The notes: generated from the sequence alone by a model not told the origin. A DNA stretch of 64,000 bases from Balamuthia mandrillaris (GCA_031835245.1 JAVKOQ010000106.1:1-64000); one strand, 5' to 3'. Shown: positions 50,319 to 63,110, counted from the first letter of the stretch. Translations and numbers: made by a program.

Positions 50319-52966
50319 ATGAAGTGGTGCGCTCTGCTTTTGCTATGTCTCCTCCTCCTTGCCTCGGATCGCGGTTCGCTCCTTTCCTTTTCACTCCCTT
50401 CTCCATCTGCTTCCTCTTCTTCTTCCCTGCTCGCTCGGTATTGAGATGTCTCGCCGCGCATCCAGAAGGGTCCTCGGCGCATGCTAAACGAGAGGAAAAG
50501 AAAGAAGGCCGCTTTGATGCTTTTCTCAGCCCATCTCACCCCGACGCAAAATGTGTGAACAAGAGCGAGGTCAACTTTGGAGACACAGGCTGCGAATATT
50601 TCCTCACCTACGACATGATCTACACTGTGCCTGGGGTGAAGCTCCCCAACCAAACGGAGGACGGCATGGAATTCTGGCGCGAGGTGCTGAGAAGGTATCC
50701 AGCCAGTGAATCCTCCCCTCCTTTGTTTTTCTTTGTCATCTTTTCTCCTTTTGTTTTTTCCTTCATCTCTCTCTTTTTTCCCGGCTCTAGGCTATCTCTC
50801 CTATCTTCTCTCCTGGCACTTATCCTATCCTCTCTCCTATCCTCTCTCAAAACCTACTCCTATCCTCGCTCCTATCCTCTCTTCTATCCTATCTCATATC
50901 CTCTCTCATATCCTCTCTCCTGTCCTTGCTCTTGTCCATCTCCGTAGACTTATATTAAAAAATAACAAACAGCTCCACCCTGACGGCGATAGCCAACCAA
51001 GCATGCAGGATCCACGCAGCGCGCTACATGTGCCCGACCTACTTTCGGGAATGCCGAGAGGTCGTCTCCCCCTACGCCGATCCCACCCATTACTCCAAGG
51101 ACCAAGTGGCTGTGGTCGGCAACTACGCCTGCCGCTATCTTTGTCGTGAGCACAAGGAACCTTGCCAAAGCAGCGTGCCGGACCAGTACAAAGACGTTTT
51201 CTTCAATTGCGATGTCCCCAATCCCTACTACTTTGATGAGACTATTTATAACATCTTTCCTGAGGGGCCGGACATGACGGTTCAACTTACAGCCCCAAAT
51301 AATGACACTTGGGCTTATGAGTTTCAGTGCTACGATGCTAGTCATGATATTTCTTGTACGGTTCCTTTTATTTCTGCTCTTTGCTCTTCTCGCGTTGGTT
51401 TTTGTTTCTCGTCTGTCTCTTCGTCGTTCTGTTTATCTTCTTCGCATTTCTTCTCTTCATCATCTCTTTTCTGGTTCTTTCGTTTCTCTTCTTCTCTCCT
51501 CTTTCACTCTCCAACCCTCGCTTGTGTCTCCCTCTCCCTCTCCCTCTCTATTAATCGGTACATAACAGATATAACTCCGTTCAACTGTCCTCAAGGGATG
51601 CACCGTAATGAAGACGACAGCTGCTCTTTTAACTGCCCAGAACCTCTCCTCTCCAACAACGAGTTCAATACCATCACCACCATGATGAGTGTTGTTTCAT
51701 GGATCAGCTTGGTCATGATGGCCTTCCTCATCCTCACCTACCTCATCGATCCCACCAAACGAAAGTTCCCCAACCATCTGCCCATGTTCTTCTTCATCGC
51801 GGTTATGTGCTTCTCCTTCGCCTTCTGCCTGGCCAGCATGCTCTCTGATGGCACGGAGGAGATGTTGTGCGAGAGTACGAACAAACCAAACTACTTTGGA
51901 GATGGAGCATGCACAGTGCAAGGCATCCTCGTTGTGTACTTCTTCATGGCAGCTATATTGTGGTGGTTGGTCATAGGCTTTAACATCTTCTTGATGATGA
52001 TCTTCGCTGCCAAGGGCATAGATGACAAGAAAGGCCACCGGGAACTGTTTTTGCAGCTCGGCTATCACTGCTTCGCGTGGATACTTCCTTTGCTTCCAGT
52101 GATAATCGGTTTGGCAGCACAGCGACTAGGAGCGAACGGATCGGACTTGTGGTGCACCATTCATTCAACGGACGCAGACAACGAGTTGAAGTTCGTCATC
52201 GGAGAGGGTGACGGGATAGAGACGGAAGGAGAGACGGCCAACGTGTGGAACTTTGTCTTGTTCTGGATGCCCATCGTGCTCTGCATTGTGATTGGAGTGT
52301 CCTTGATTATTGTGGTCATCATCTTCCAACTTCGACAAGAGTCTGGCGTGAAAGGCTTTTGGAAATATGTGAAAGGACAGTGGAGGATCTTTGCTTTCTT
52401 GGCGCTGTACATTTGGGTCTGCATCTTCTTGTTCTCCTTCCAGTTGGACTTCATGGGCAAACGACACGATCAGCATGATGAGTACGAGGAGCACATTCAG
52501 TGCCTCTTCCATAAAACGGCTTCTGAGTATTACTATAAAGAAATAGAACAGGTGCCCGTGCCAGAAGATAAAGTGTATAGATGTGAGGTGGACTCTAAGG
52601 TATGCTCTTTCCTTGTTCTTCCTATCCTCCTTTCTGCCTCCCTTCTCCTTCCTCCTCCTCCTCCTCCTCCTCCTCCTCCTCCTCCTCTATCTGTAGAGGA
52701 TATACTGACCCAAGAAACAACAAATGTAGATTAATTACCCGTTGTGGGTGCTAGCAGCGTTCAACTTTGCGGGCCAAGGCATCTTTGTCTTTCTCATTTT
52801 TGGTACCAGTCGCCGTATATACGTCGTCTGGTTGAGGTTTTTCACCTGCACAGCGCGACCCTTCACGGCGACTGCCCAAGACAGCGTTACTAAAATACGG
52901 ACTCTGGCAACGAATTCCACCTCGGCACTAACGACTAAGTTCTCTGAATCGCAATCCGTGGAATAG
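50319..52966 (+). CDS. Frizzled-like receptor 2
   Basis: Exons 50319-50373, 50466-50694, 50973-51355, 51569-52599, 52730-52966; 644 residues. The signal peptide is MKWCALLLLCLLLLAS. The CRD has SPSHPDAKCVNKSEVNFGDT, CPTYFRECREVVSPY and CRYLCREHKEPC. The 7TM part includes KFPNHLPMFFFIAVMCFSFA and WNFVLFWMPIVLCIVIG; the extracellular loop before TM4/5 reads NGSDLWCTIHSTDAD. The tail after WLRFFTC is short, with Thr-rich sequence and no Lys-rich TRVKGKK end, unlike copies 1, 3, 4 and 5. Intron 2 contains tandem CTATC(C/T) words (about 50790-50940) and intron 4 a (CCT)n run. Confidence 0.93.
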
Positions 52967-53719
52967 GTTTGGCTTGCTCTACTATCTTATTATTGACTCT
53001 TTCTTCTACCTTCTCTCGTGATCTCTCCTCTTTATGAGTCTTGCTTTGCTTCTCTCCTGTAATGTTTGCTAATAAGCGCCTTCCTTTCTTCATAGGCGGT
53101 TTCACTTTTTTTTCTTCAACTTGTAGGATTCTTTTTGTAAATACGAAAAAAAATTATTTTGCAGAACAGCAAGAACGGATAGCCGTCTCAGCTGCCATTC
53201 CACACATGCACTCACTCAGAACACACGCAACAGTTTTTTACCATTGTTATGGTATGCTGTTTTTTTTTTTTTTCGATTGTTGCAGGCCTTTTTGCATTAA
53301 AGTATCTTTTTCCAGTTTTTTGTTTTTGCGACACAGAACGCTTAGCAGTACTCTTTCGCGTTAAAACTGTAAATCCTCCATTCATCGGTCCATTAACGTC
53401 GCAGTCTTCTTGGTAATGGCAGTTAACTTCTTTTGTTTAATTAGTTAGCTATTTTTTAATATACGTATATTTATTATCCGTTTCTCCGACGTCGCACTGC
53501 TTTCCTTTCTGCATTCGAAACGAACGGGCATATCCTCGCTAGTGTAGTGCACCGGTTCACTCGGGTATCCACCACCATTCTTCATCGTCATTGGTGGTTG
53601 AGATGATATATGTTAAAAAGGTGAATCTTTTCCTTGCTTTTTTGTTGTCGTCTGTTTTAACACTTTCCCGAAGAAAAGCAGAACAACAGAGAGAACGAGC
53701 ACACTGACGGACCGCCGTG
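52967..53719. other. Spacer between frizzled-like genes 2 and 3
   Basis: About 750 bp. I see no gene, GTCGAC element or repeat beyond A/T runs. A TTTTTCGATTGTTGCAG word near 53267 looks like an acceptor, so a non-coding first exon of gene 3 is possible. Confidence 0.35.
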
Positions 53720-55803
53720 ATGAAAACGCTTTCTATCCTGATAGTCTTTTGTCTGTTCTTTTGCTCTCTTCGCTCTCACTTTGGTTCGTTTTTCTTCTTG
53801 CTTTCTTTGCTGCTCTGCTTCTTTGCGTGGTACCCCTCTTATTTCTTTGGTGGTTTTGTAAAAGCCTCTGCCAACAACAGTGACGAAAAGTTCTCTTTGG
53901 AGCGTGCAACAGGACGGTATGACGAGCTGCTCAGCCCTACCCACCCAAACGCCGAATGCGTCAACAAGAGCACACTGGACTTTGGTAATTCCGGCTGCGA
54001 CCGTTATTTGGACTACGACCTGATCTACACCGTGCCTGGAGTACAGGTCACCGGCCTATCCGGTGACGGCTTTGAACTTTGGAGAGCCTCCCTCACTGGG
54101 TGCGTTCCTCATTTCTCTCCTCCCCTCTTCTCTTCTCTATTGTGCGTGTAATCTCCGACTCATATATTATATTTTCTTTTGTGTAAAGTTATACCCTGGC
54201 CTCGATAGCAAACCAAGCGTGCAGAATCCACTCTGCCCGTTTCATGTGCCCCATCTACTTTCGAGAATGTCATACGGTGCTCTCTCCCACCGCTGATCCC
54301 GACAACTACACTCGAGACCAAGTGGCAGTGGTCGGCACCTACCCTTGTCGAGACCTCTGCTGGGAGCATGCGCCGTACTGCCAGAGCAGCGTGCCTGAAG
54401 ATAAACACGAGCAATACTTTAACTGCAATGTTCCTAATCCGGACTATTTTGGAAACACAATATATAACATTCTTCCAGAGGGACCGAATGTGACGACAGT
54501 GGTGACCGCGCCAAATAATGACACTTGGCTTTACCAGTTTCAATGTTACGATGCGAGCCGCGAGGTTTCATGTACGCTTTCCTGTCCCTTCACTTTTGTT
54601 TTTTAGATCTGTTTTCCTTCTCGTGATTAGTTCAGCTCTTTTCTTCCTCTTACTCTTCTATCTCACTTCTGCCGCTGTTGCTTCCTTTTATAACGTACTT
54701 CTGTTTCACCACACGACAAAACAGACTTTGGTGAATTCGACTGCCCGCAAGGTATGCACCGCAGCGGAGTTGATACATGTTCTTTCCAATGTCCAGAGCC
54801 ACTGTTGGACGAGGACGAGTTCGACACCATCACGGACATGATGAGCGGCATCTCTTGGATCAGTTTTGTTTTGATGGCCTTCCTCATCATCACCTACCTC
54901 GTGGATCGCTCTCGAAGGAAGTTCCCCAACCACCTGCCCATGTTCTTCTTCATCGCGGTCATGTGCTTCTCCTTCGCCTTCTGCCTGGCCAGCATGCTCT
55001 CTGATGGCACGGAGGAGATGTTGTGCGAGGATGAAGAGAAGCCGAACTACTTTGGCGCTGGAGCATGCACGGTGCAAGGCATTCTCGTGGTGTACTTCTT
55101 CATAGCAGCTGTTCTTTGGTGGTTGGTCATCTGCTTCAACATCGTCCTAATGTTGGTGTTTTCTGCCAACGACATCGATCACAAGCAAGCCAACACGAAG
55201 GCCATCCTGATAACCAGTTATCACTTGTTTGCTTGGGGATTGCCCTTCATCCCGGTAATTATCGGCTTAGGTGCAGAACGTATTGGGAGCAACGGGTCGG
55301 ACTTGTGGTGCACTGTTCATTCCTCGGATGACTCCAACGCACTCAAGTTCATCATTGGCAAAGGAGATGGAATCGAGACGGAAGGAGAGACAACCAACGT
55401 GTGGAACTTTGTCTTGTTCTGGATGCCCATAATCGCTTGCGTAGCTCTTGGCGTGGCGTTTATCCTGGTGGTCGTCATCTTCCAACTTCGGCAGGAATCT
55501 GGAGTGAAAGGCTGTTGGACATTCGTGAGAGGCCAGTGGAGGATCTTCGCTTTCTTGGCATTGTACATTTGGGTCTGTATCTTCTTGTTCGCCTTTCAGT
55601 TGGACTTCATGGGCAAACGAAACGACCAGTATGACGAGTATGAGGTGCAGATACAATGCCTTTTCCAAAAGACTGCAGTAGAGGCTTATTGGAGGGAAAT
55701 AGAAGGACAGCCCGTTCCTGAGGATCAGGCTGTGAACTGCGTAGTTGATTCAATGGTACGCAGGTTTTCTATCATGCTGTTCTCTTCCTTGCATTCTATC
55801 TTC

Positions 55804-55846
<43 letters not shown>

Positions 55847-56141
55847 CTCCCTCTTAATAACAAACAAACAGATAAACTATCCGTTGTGGGTGTTGGCAGC
55901 ATTCAACTTTGCAGGCCAAGGCATCTTCGTCTTCTTCATCTTCGGCACCAGCCGTCGCATCTACCGTGTATGGTGGCGGCTCATTACCTGCCGTCCCATT
56001 GCCTTCAGCGTCACAGGAAGCAGTTCAGCTAGCATGGAGAAAGTGGAGGGCGGCGCCAAACACGCCTCGAAGACAGGGAGCAAGGTGACGCGGGTGAAAG
56101 GAAAGAAGTTAGCAGCTATCAAGAATGATGATTCGGTGTAA
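53720..56141 (+). CDS. Frizzled-like receptor 3
   Basis: Exons 53720-53783, 53865-54099, 54189-54571, 54725-55755, 55872-56141; 660 residues. The signal peptide (MKTLSILIVFCLFFCSL) is followed by a spacer slightly longer than in the other copies (NNSDEKFSLERATGRYDELL). The CRD has NSGCDRYLDYDLIYTVPGVQ and CPIYFRECHTVLSPT. The second intracellular segment reads SANDIDHKQANTKAILITSY. The tail has RITCRPIAFSVTG, then a basic GSKVTRVKGKKLAAIK end. Intron 4 ends with (CT)n. A degraded second copy of its last 60 coding bases lies just downstream at 56186. Confidence 0.93.
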
Positions 56142-56918
56142 AAAAAAATGAGGAAACAGCGAGAGAGCAAGAGCTAGACAACAACATCCTGTGACGCGGG
56201 ATCCAAGGAAAGAAAGTTGGTGGCTAAGGAAGAATGATGACTCACTGTAAAAAAACGCGAAGGGGTCTGTTCAAAGCATAAAGCACATTTAATTTTGTTT
56301 GAGATTTCAAAAGAACACCAGCAAGGCAGCTTTGGTTCCAAGGTAACGAACTCAAATGGACCAACACGAGAACTTCTTCCATTCTGGTTGTTGCGGGTCA
56401 AAAAAAACTGTTTTTCGGTCAAACGTAACGGTCTACTTGGAGGCAGGGAGAGGACCAGCGTAATCACGACGATAAGAGGCAAATGCTCTTCAATTCAAAG
56501 TCCAAAATTGGAGCTGTTTTGCTTTAGATGTGAACTACCTGGGAAAGCGTTATAGCTGTTCATAATGCCAATTTTGCGATTGGTAACGCTGCTAATTAAT
56601 TTCTACGATCTATAGGGACGACGCAGTGCATTATGGCTGTTTTCGCGAGCTGAATCACGCCGTGTTGCTTTTTTTCGAGGGGTTGTTGGGTAGTGCTCCC
56701 CTCGAGGCGGTCTCCACTTAATCATAGAAGCATTATGATGCGGATCTTCTCCAAAAACAAGGGTTGAAGCAGTACGCTCCTGCCGACAGGTGATATGACC
56801 CGTTTTGGTTTTAGAATAAAATGGTGTCAGAGAGGCATAGAAGCAAATCTGTTGCACAGGCCTTTCTTTTCTTTGTTTACAGAAGACAAACAAGACTGAC
56901 CGGTTTGACTCAGCCCAC
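56142..56918. other. Spacer between frizzled-like genes 3 and 4
   Basis: The first 110 bp contain the degraded copy of the gene 3 terminus (separate entry). The rest is unique with no credible gene; a 105-codon minus frame at 56603-56920 has no recognisable pattern. Inverted CCCCTCGAGG and CGAGGGG words near 56660-56700 could form a hairpin. Confidence 0.4.
56186..56260 (+). repeat. Degraded duplicate of frizzled-like gene 3 C-terminal coding end
   Basis: GTGACGCGGG, AAGGAAAGAA, GTTGGTGGCTA and AAGAATGATGACTC followed by TGTAAAAAAA repeat, in the same order, the words of 56089-56148 at the end of gene 3. Small insertions separate them. The copies lie about 100 bp apart, which indicates a tandem duplication of the stop region followed by decay. 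Confidence 0.8.
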
Positions 56919-59286
56919 ATGAAGCTTGCGCTCGCTTCTGTGTTGTTTTTGGCTCTCCTTTTTTTTGTGGGTTCGTACTACTATTGTCTCTTCACTTTTA
57001 TTTTTTCGGTTTCAGCTTACAGTCCCTCACCGTTCTCTCTCTCTCTGCTCCTCCTCCACTCTACCCGCTCTCCTAACTTGTCTCCTGGACCGTAGCCACT
57101 GGCCAAGAGCTAGGAAAGTGGGACGAGGTTCTCAGCCCCTCTCACCCAAACGCCACTTGCGTCCATAAAAGCGAGCTAAACTTTGGCGCTTCTGGTTGCG
57201 AGTATTACCTGGACTATGACATGATCTACTACGTGCCCGGAGTGACAGTCCCGGACGTTCCCGGTGACGGCTTTGAAGCCTGGAGAGAGATCGTTGTGGG
57301 GTTTGTGCGTTTTATGTTATTGTTTGTTCTTTCTTGTTATCTCTTTCTTGCTCGCGTTGTCGCTTTTCTTTTCTTGTGGTTTCTTCTGATGCGTTTCCTT
57401 CTGAACAACAGGTACAGCCTTCCGTTCATAGCTAACCATGATTGCCGAATCCACTCCTCCCGTTACATGTGCCCCATCTACTTCCGAGAATGCCACGAGG
57501 TGCTCTCTCCCAACGCTGATCCCGACAACTACACCCAGGACCAAGTGGCGGTGGTCGGCACCTACCCTTGCCGCGAGTTATGTTGGGAATATACCGACCA
57601 TTGCAACAGTAGCATCCCTGCCGAGTATCGGGAGGTGTACTACAACTGCGATGTGCCCAACCCCAATTACTTTGACTTCACGACTTGGGACATTTTCCCA
57701 GAGGGACCCAACGTGACGGTGGAAATAACCGCTCCGAACGGCGACACTTGGGACTATGACTTTCAGTGTTATGACGCAAGCCGAAACGTATCATGTTCGT
57801 TTTTCGGTGTTAGTTTGTTTGTGCAAAACTGAAAAGCAAAGGGCTTACCTTAGTTTTCTTTGTTGTTTGTTTCTGAACAATCACCCACAGACATTGGACC
57901 CTGGAACTGCCCAAGAGGAATGCATAGAACAGGCCCCAACACGTGCTCGTTCGACTGTCCAGAACCTCTTTTGAAGGAGAGCGAGTTCGACACCATCACG
58001 GACATGATGAGCGGCATCTCTTGGATCAGCTTGGTCATGATGGCCTTCCTCGTCATCACCTACCTCGTGGATCCCACCAAACGAAAGTTCCCCAACCATC
58101 TGCCCATGTTCTTCTTCATCGCCATCATGTGCTTCTCCTTCGCCTTCTGCCTGGCCAGCATGCTCTCCGACGGCACGGAGGAGATGTTGTGCGAGAGTAC
58201 AAACGAACCGAACTACTTTGGAGATGGAGCATGCACAGTGCAAGGCATTCTCATTGTGTACTTCTTCATGGCGGCGGTGTTGTGGTGGTTGGTCATCTGC
58301 TTCAACATCTTCTTGATGATGATCTTCGGCATCAAAGGCTTCGACTGGAAGACAGGCCTAACAAGGAAGGTATTGATGGTGGGCTATCACTCCTTTGCAT
58401 GGCTTCTTCCTTTGCTTCCGGTGATCATCGGTTTGGCAGCAGAGAGGCTTGGAGCCAACGGATCGGACTTGTGGTGCACCATTCATTCCTCTGATGCAGA
58501 TAACGCGTTGACGTTCATCATCGGAGAGGGTGATGGAATCGAGACGGAGGGTGAGACGGCCAACGTGTGGAATTTTGTTTTGTTCTGGATGCCCATCGTG
58601 CTCTGTATCTTCCTCGGAGTGCTGTTGATCCTGGTGGTCATCATCTTCCAGCTTCGGCAAGAGTCCGGCATAGTGGGCTTTTGGACGTTCCTGAAAGGCC
58701 AATGGAGGATCTTTGCTTTCTTGGCGCTGTACATTTGGGTCTGCATCTTCTTGTTCGCCTTCCAGCTGGACTTCTTGAACAGGCGTAACGACCAGTACGA
58801 CGAGTACGAGAGCTACATAGAGTGCCTCTTCCAACAGACCGCCGTCGCAGAATACTACGACAAGATAAACCAGCCCCTTCCTCCTCACGCCGACTTTGGC
58901 TGCGAGAACGAGTCCAAGGTACGGTTCTTCCTTTTGTGTTTTTCTTTCCGAGCTGCATGTCCTCTTCCTTTTGCTTACGTTGTCGCTTGGCGGCGTTCGC
59001 GCCCTCCAAACAGATAAACTATCCGTTGTGGGTGTTGGCAGCGTTCAACTTTGCAGGCCAAGGCATCTTCGTCTTCTTCATCTTCGGCACCAGTCGCAGC
59101 ATCTACCGCGCCTGGTGGCGGCTCTTCACCGGCCGCGCCACCCTCACGAGCTCCAACTCCAGCAGCAACAACCACAACAGCTTGGAGAAGATGGAGGGCT
59201 CGGCCGGCGGCGCTAAAAAGGCCGGCAAGATAACGATCGTCAAAGGCAAGCAGCTGAGCAGCAAGAGCGAGGATGACCCGTTGTAG
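56919..59286 (+). CDS. Frizzled-like receptor 4
   Basis: Exons 56919-56970, 57096-57300, 57412-57794, 57891-58918, 59014-59286; 646 residues. It has the shortest signal exon (MKLALASVLFLALLFFV). The CRD has SGCEYYLDYDMIYYVPGVTV and CPIYFRECHEVLSPN; an unusual FTTWDIFPEGP replaces the ETIYxIFPEG of copies 2, 3 and 5. TM1-6 include FGIKGFDWKTGLTRKVLMVG in the second loop and LNRRNDQYDEYESYIECLFQ before TM7. The tail is the longest Ala/Gly/Ser-rich one (MEGSAGGAKKAGKITIVKGK), ending in an acidic SEDDPL. Exon 1-2 spacing is compact and intron 3 is under 100 nt. Confidence 0.93.
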
Positions 59287-59408
59287 GTTGCGTTGTGGTT
59301 TTTGTTTTGTTTTGGGGTGATGAGTTGCATGCTGTTGTCGTTTTTGTTCTTCTCTGTTGTACAAAAATAATGGAAGGCGGTCTTTGCTTTCTGTTATTTT
59401 CCCTCCTA

Positions 59409-59448
<40 letters not shown>

Positions 59449-60080
59449 TGTGGTCTATTCAAAAAAAAATAAATAGCACAACCACCAAAGTGGACAGATG
59501 CCTCCGTTTGACCCCGCTGCCCTCCCTACCTCAACTCCGCGAGCGGGTTGTCCATGTCGGTTGGGGGGGGAAGGGGTCTTTCGGGCGTACCCTCTATCTC
59601 TTCGCCTGGAAACTGCGTTGAGCAGTTGTTCCCATCCCATCAAAAAGGCTAATTGGCACGTTTATATGAGCAAAGGCGCAAAGCATCGGCAGGCAATCGT
59701 GGTTATTGCCTTCCTTTCTCGGGGATGAACGCCATGGGGCCAGTACCAAAGAGTTCATCATCCTTGGTTAGGGGGTCCAAGATCGCGCCTGGCCCTGAGC
59801 CATTGGTGGATGGCTAATGAATTGGCCCCAATACGGAAAGCACCGTCAATGATGAATGCCCATCTAGCGCACCGCTTTCTGCATTCTTGGAGGCTGGTTG
59901 TGGGGCAGGCGTGGTTGGGGTGATGGGTCCGGTTGTGTGTCACACAGGAGAAAAACAAAGAAAAAAAATAGTTCATTTCTCATCACAGTGCTCTCTCGCT
60001 TTCAAACCCCACTTTTGTTTTATCTGTTCGTTTTGCTTTATTTATTTTTAAAACTACACACCTATACCACCGAACACACC
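59287..60080. other. Spacer with (CT)n run and an unusual unique block
   Basis: A CT run of about 34 bp at 59417-59450, then 59480-59960, a 480-bp block with balanced base composition, no microsatellite, and short words such as GGGGGGGAAGGGG. It differs clearly from the T-rich spacers around it. Frames on both strands are 60-76 codons with no recognisable pattern. It may be a relic of an inserted sequence or a non-coding RNA; I cannot decide. Confidence 0.4.
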
Positions 60081-62447
60081 ATGAAGTCCGTGACCCTGTC
60101 CTTGGTGTGCCTGTTGTTTTTGTCCCTTCTCGGTTTGTTTTCTTTTCTTTTGTTTTTTCTCCTCTTCCTCGATGAGTTTGTTTTTTTTAAAATCTTCTCA
60201 CGATGCTCTCTGCTCATTGTTTCTCCTTCTCTCCCCTTTTCTTTTTCTTTCTTATATCCCCGATAAACAAAGGTGGCCGCCAAGCCGAGGGACAGGGCAT
60301 CTACGACGAGCTTCTGGCGCCGTCCCACCCGGATGCCATCTGCGTGAACAAAAGCGAGATTGACTTTGGGGAGTCCGGCTGCGGGGAGTACCTGACCTAC
60401 GACATGGTCTACTATGTGCCGGGCGTGAAGCTTCCCAATGTTACCGGCGATGGCTTTGACATCTGGAAAGAGGCCGCGATAGGGTTGGTGAACTCCGCTT
60501 TTGTGCTTTCTTTTTTTTTCTCCATCTGTTTTTTCTTCTCTCTCTCTCTCTCGTTGAATGTGCTGCTCACAGACCCAATAAAAAAACAGTTCTTCCCTCC
60601 CTTTCATTGCCAACTCGGCCTGCCGAGTAACTTCGGCGAGGTACCTGTGCCCGACGTACTATCGGGAGTGCATCGAGGTGCTCTCCCCCAACGCCGACCC
60701 CGACAACTACACCCCCGATCCCGACAACTACACCCCGGACCAAGTGGCCAGGGTCAGCCCCTACGCTTGCAATTTCCTCTGTGAGGAGCACAATGCCCCG
60801 TGCGCCCCCAGCATCCCCGAGGAGTTCCACGACGAGTACCTCAACTGCGATAAGCCCAACACTTACTTCTTTGGCGAGACCATCTATAAGATCTTTCCCT
60901 ACGGCAACGTGACGGTGCAAGCGATTGCTCCCAACGGTGACACCTGGGATTATGAGTATCAGTGCTACGATGGCAGTCGCGACATTTCATGTTCGTTCTC
61001 TTCCTTATGCTTCTCCTTCTTTCTCGTGTTTTTTGTGCACTGGCTTTGGCTAACTGAAACAAAAAAAAATAATTCAACAGACATTGTTTCGTTCGGGTGT
61101 CCGAACGGAATGCATAAAACAGGCCCCAACACGTGTGCATTCAACTGCCCAGAACCACTGCTGAACGATGACGAGTTCGACACCATCACGGACATGATGA
61201 GCGGCATTTCTTGGATCAGCTTTGTCTTGATGGCCTTCCTCATCATCACCTACCTCGTGGATCGCTCTCGAAGGAAGTTCCCCAACCATCTGCCCATGTT
61301 CTTCTTCATCGCCATCATGTGCTTCTCCTTCGCCTTCTGCTTGGCCAGCGTGCTTCCTGATGGCACCAAGGACATGTTGTGCGAGGATGAAGAGAAGCCG
61401 AACTACTTTGGCGCTGGAGCATGCACAGTGCAAGGCATGCTCGTGGTGTACTTCTTCATGGCAGCTGTTCTTTGGTGGTTGGTCATCTGCTTCAACATCT
61501 TCATCATGATGATCTTCGCTGCCCAAGGCATCGACTGGAAGAAAGGATCGACGGCAACGATCATGATGGTGTGCTATCACTTGGTAGCGTGGGTTCTCCC
61601 CTTGATTCCCTTGATCATCAGCTTGGGGGCGGAGAGACTGGGAGCCAACGGATCGGACTTGTGGTGCACCATCCACTCGACCGACGAGGACAACGCCCTG
61701 ACCTTCATCATTGGAGCAGGAGATGGAATCGAGACGGAAGGAGAGACAACCAACGTGTGGAACTTTGTCTTGTTCTGGATGCCCATCGTGCTGTGCATCG
61801 CCATCGGCATGTGCTTGATCATGGTGGTCATCATCTACCAAATCCGACAGGAGTCTGGTTTGCGAGGTTGCTGGACTTTTGTGAAAGGCCAATGGAGGAT
61901 CTTTGCCTTCCTGGGCTTGTACATCTGGGTCTGTATCTTCTTGTTCGCTTTCCAGCTGGACTTTTTGAACAGAAGAAACGATCAGTACGATGCCTATGAG
62001 GAGCACATCAATTGTCTCTTCAGGAAGTCAGCACTCGAGAACTATCATGAGAAGGTCGGCACTCCCATTCCAGAGGAACAAATCGTGGATTGCACTGTTG
62101 CCTCAGAGGTACATTTCTTTTCTTATCGTTGCTCTCTCTCTTCCTCTCCTACTCGTTCTCTTTGTCCTCCTAACCATAATCGAAACCTACGCATCAACCA
62201 GATAAACTATCCGTTGTGGGTGTTGGCAGCATTCAACTTTGCAGGCCAAGGTATCTTCGTCTTCTTCATCTTCGGCACTAGCCGTCGCATCTACCGCGCC
62301 TGGTGGAAGCTTATCTCCACCGGTTCCCTCTTGTCAAGCTCATCAGCCAGCAGCGCCGACCCCAGCGTTGAAAAAGGCACCGGCAGAGTCAACCGAGTGA
62401 AAGGAAAGCAATTGAGCTCTACCAAGAGCGACGATGATGGGCTGTAA
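60081..62447 (+). CDS. Frizzled-like receptor 5
   Basis: Exons 60081-60132, 60273-60483, 60590-60990, 61081-62108, 62202-62447; 645 residues. Exon 3 is 401 nt against 383 nt in the other complete copies because DPDNYTP is tandemly duplicated in the CRD (an 18-bp insertion), giving DPDNYTPDPDNYTPDQVARV. The CRD is otherwise regular (CPTYYRECIEVLSPN, YACNFLCEEHNAPC). In the membrane part, FLGLYIWVCIFLFAFQLDFL precedes TM7. The tail is short and Ser-rich, ending GRVNRVKGKQLSSTK then an acidic end. Its CRD is closest to that of copy 6 at the nucleotide level. Confidence 0.93.
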
Positions 62448-63110
62448 CAAACATCTTTACAGCCAGTCAACCCCGTTTTTGTAACACGAGCACGTTTTTG
62501 TTCCCGCCTTTTTTTTGACTAGTTATGCACAGGAAAAGAGCAAGTTTTTTTTTTGTTTTTCAAATGTTTTTTGTAAAAGAAAATCGTTATAAATTCAACA
62601 CTTTTCAATTCTGTCTTTGTTGCATCTCATTTTTCTTATCGTGGATACGACAACACTGCCCACAGGGCAACGAAACTTGACGGATGCTTCAACCTGTTAT
62701 TTTCTTTTCTTACAGGTCCATCTACTGAAGCTGATCACTTCCTTTTGAGTATATAGGAAAAAAGGGAGGCTGTTGTGTTTAAAGAAACGTGAGATTTGGA
62801 CTTTCCATTACCTACCTTACACCTGGTTTTTTCACTATCCACTGGGGTAATATAGGCCTAACGTGATTGGTGGCCCCATCGTTTATTAATTAATATAGGA
62901 ATCAAACGGTCTGTTTTACCATAACTCACCGATAGCATCGCTCGTTGACATTTTCTTTTTGTCCGTATTGCACGCGGAGGCTGTGGAACCGTTGGCACGC
63001 AAGAGCTCAGCTTCTTATTAAAAGAGAAAAATACAACAAAAACAAGCGAATACGCCAACAGTCTTACAGCAAACCAAGTAAAACAGTCCCTTCACTTTTA
63101 TCCACGCCAC
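62448..63110. other. Spacer between frizzled-like genes 5 and 6
   Basis: About 660 bp, T-rich on the left. I see no gene, GTCGAC element or repeat. A TTAATTAATATAGG word near 62885 is the only AT palindrome. Confidence 0.35.

Noticed and set aside
56603-56920. 105-codon minus frame between receptors 3 and 4
   Set aside because: No recognisable motif, composition like the spacer, and it overlaps the receptor 4 promoter.
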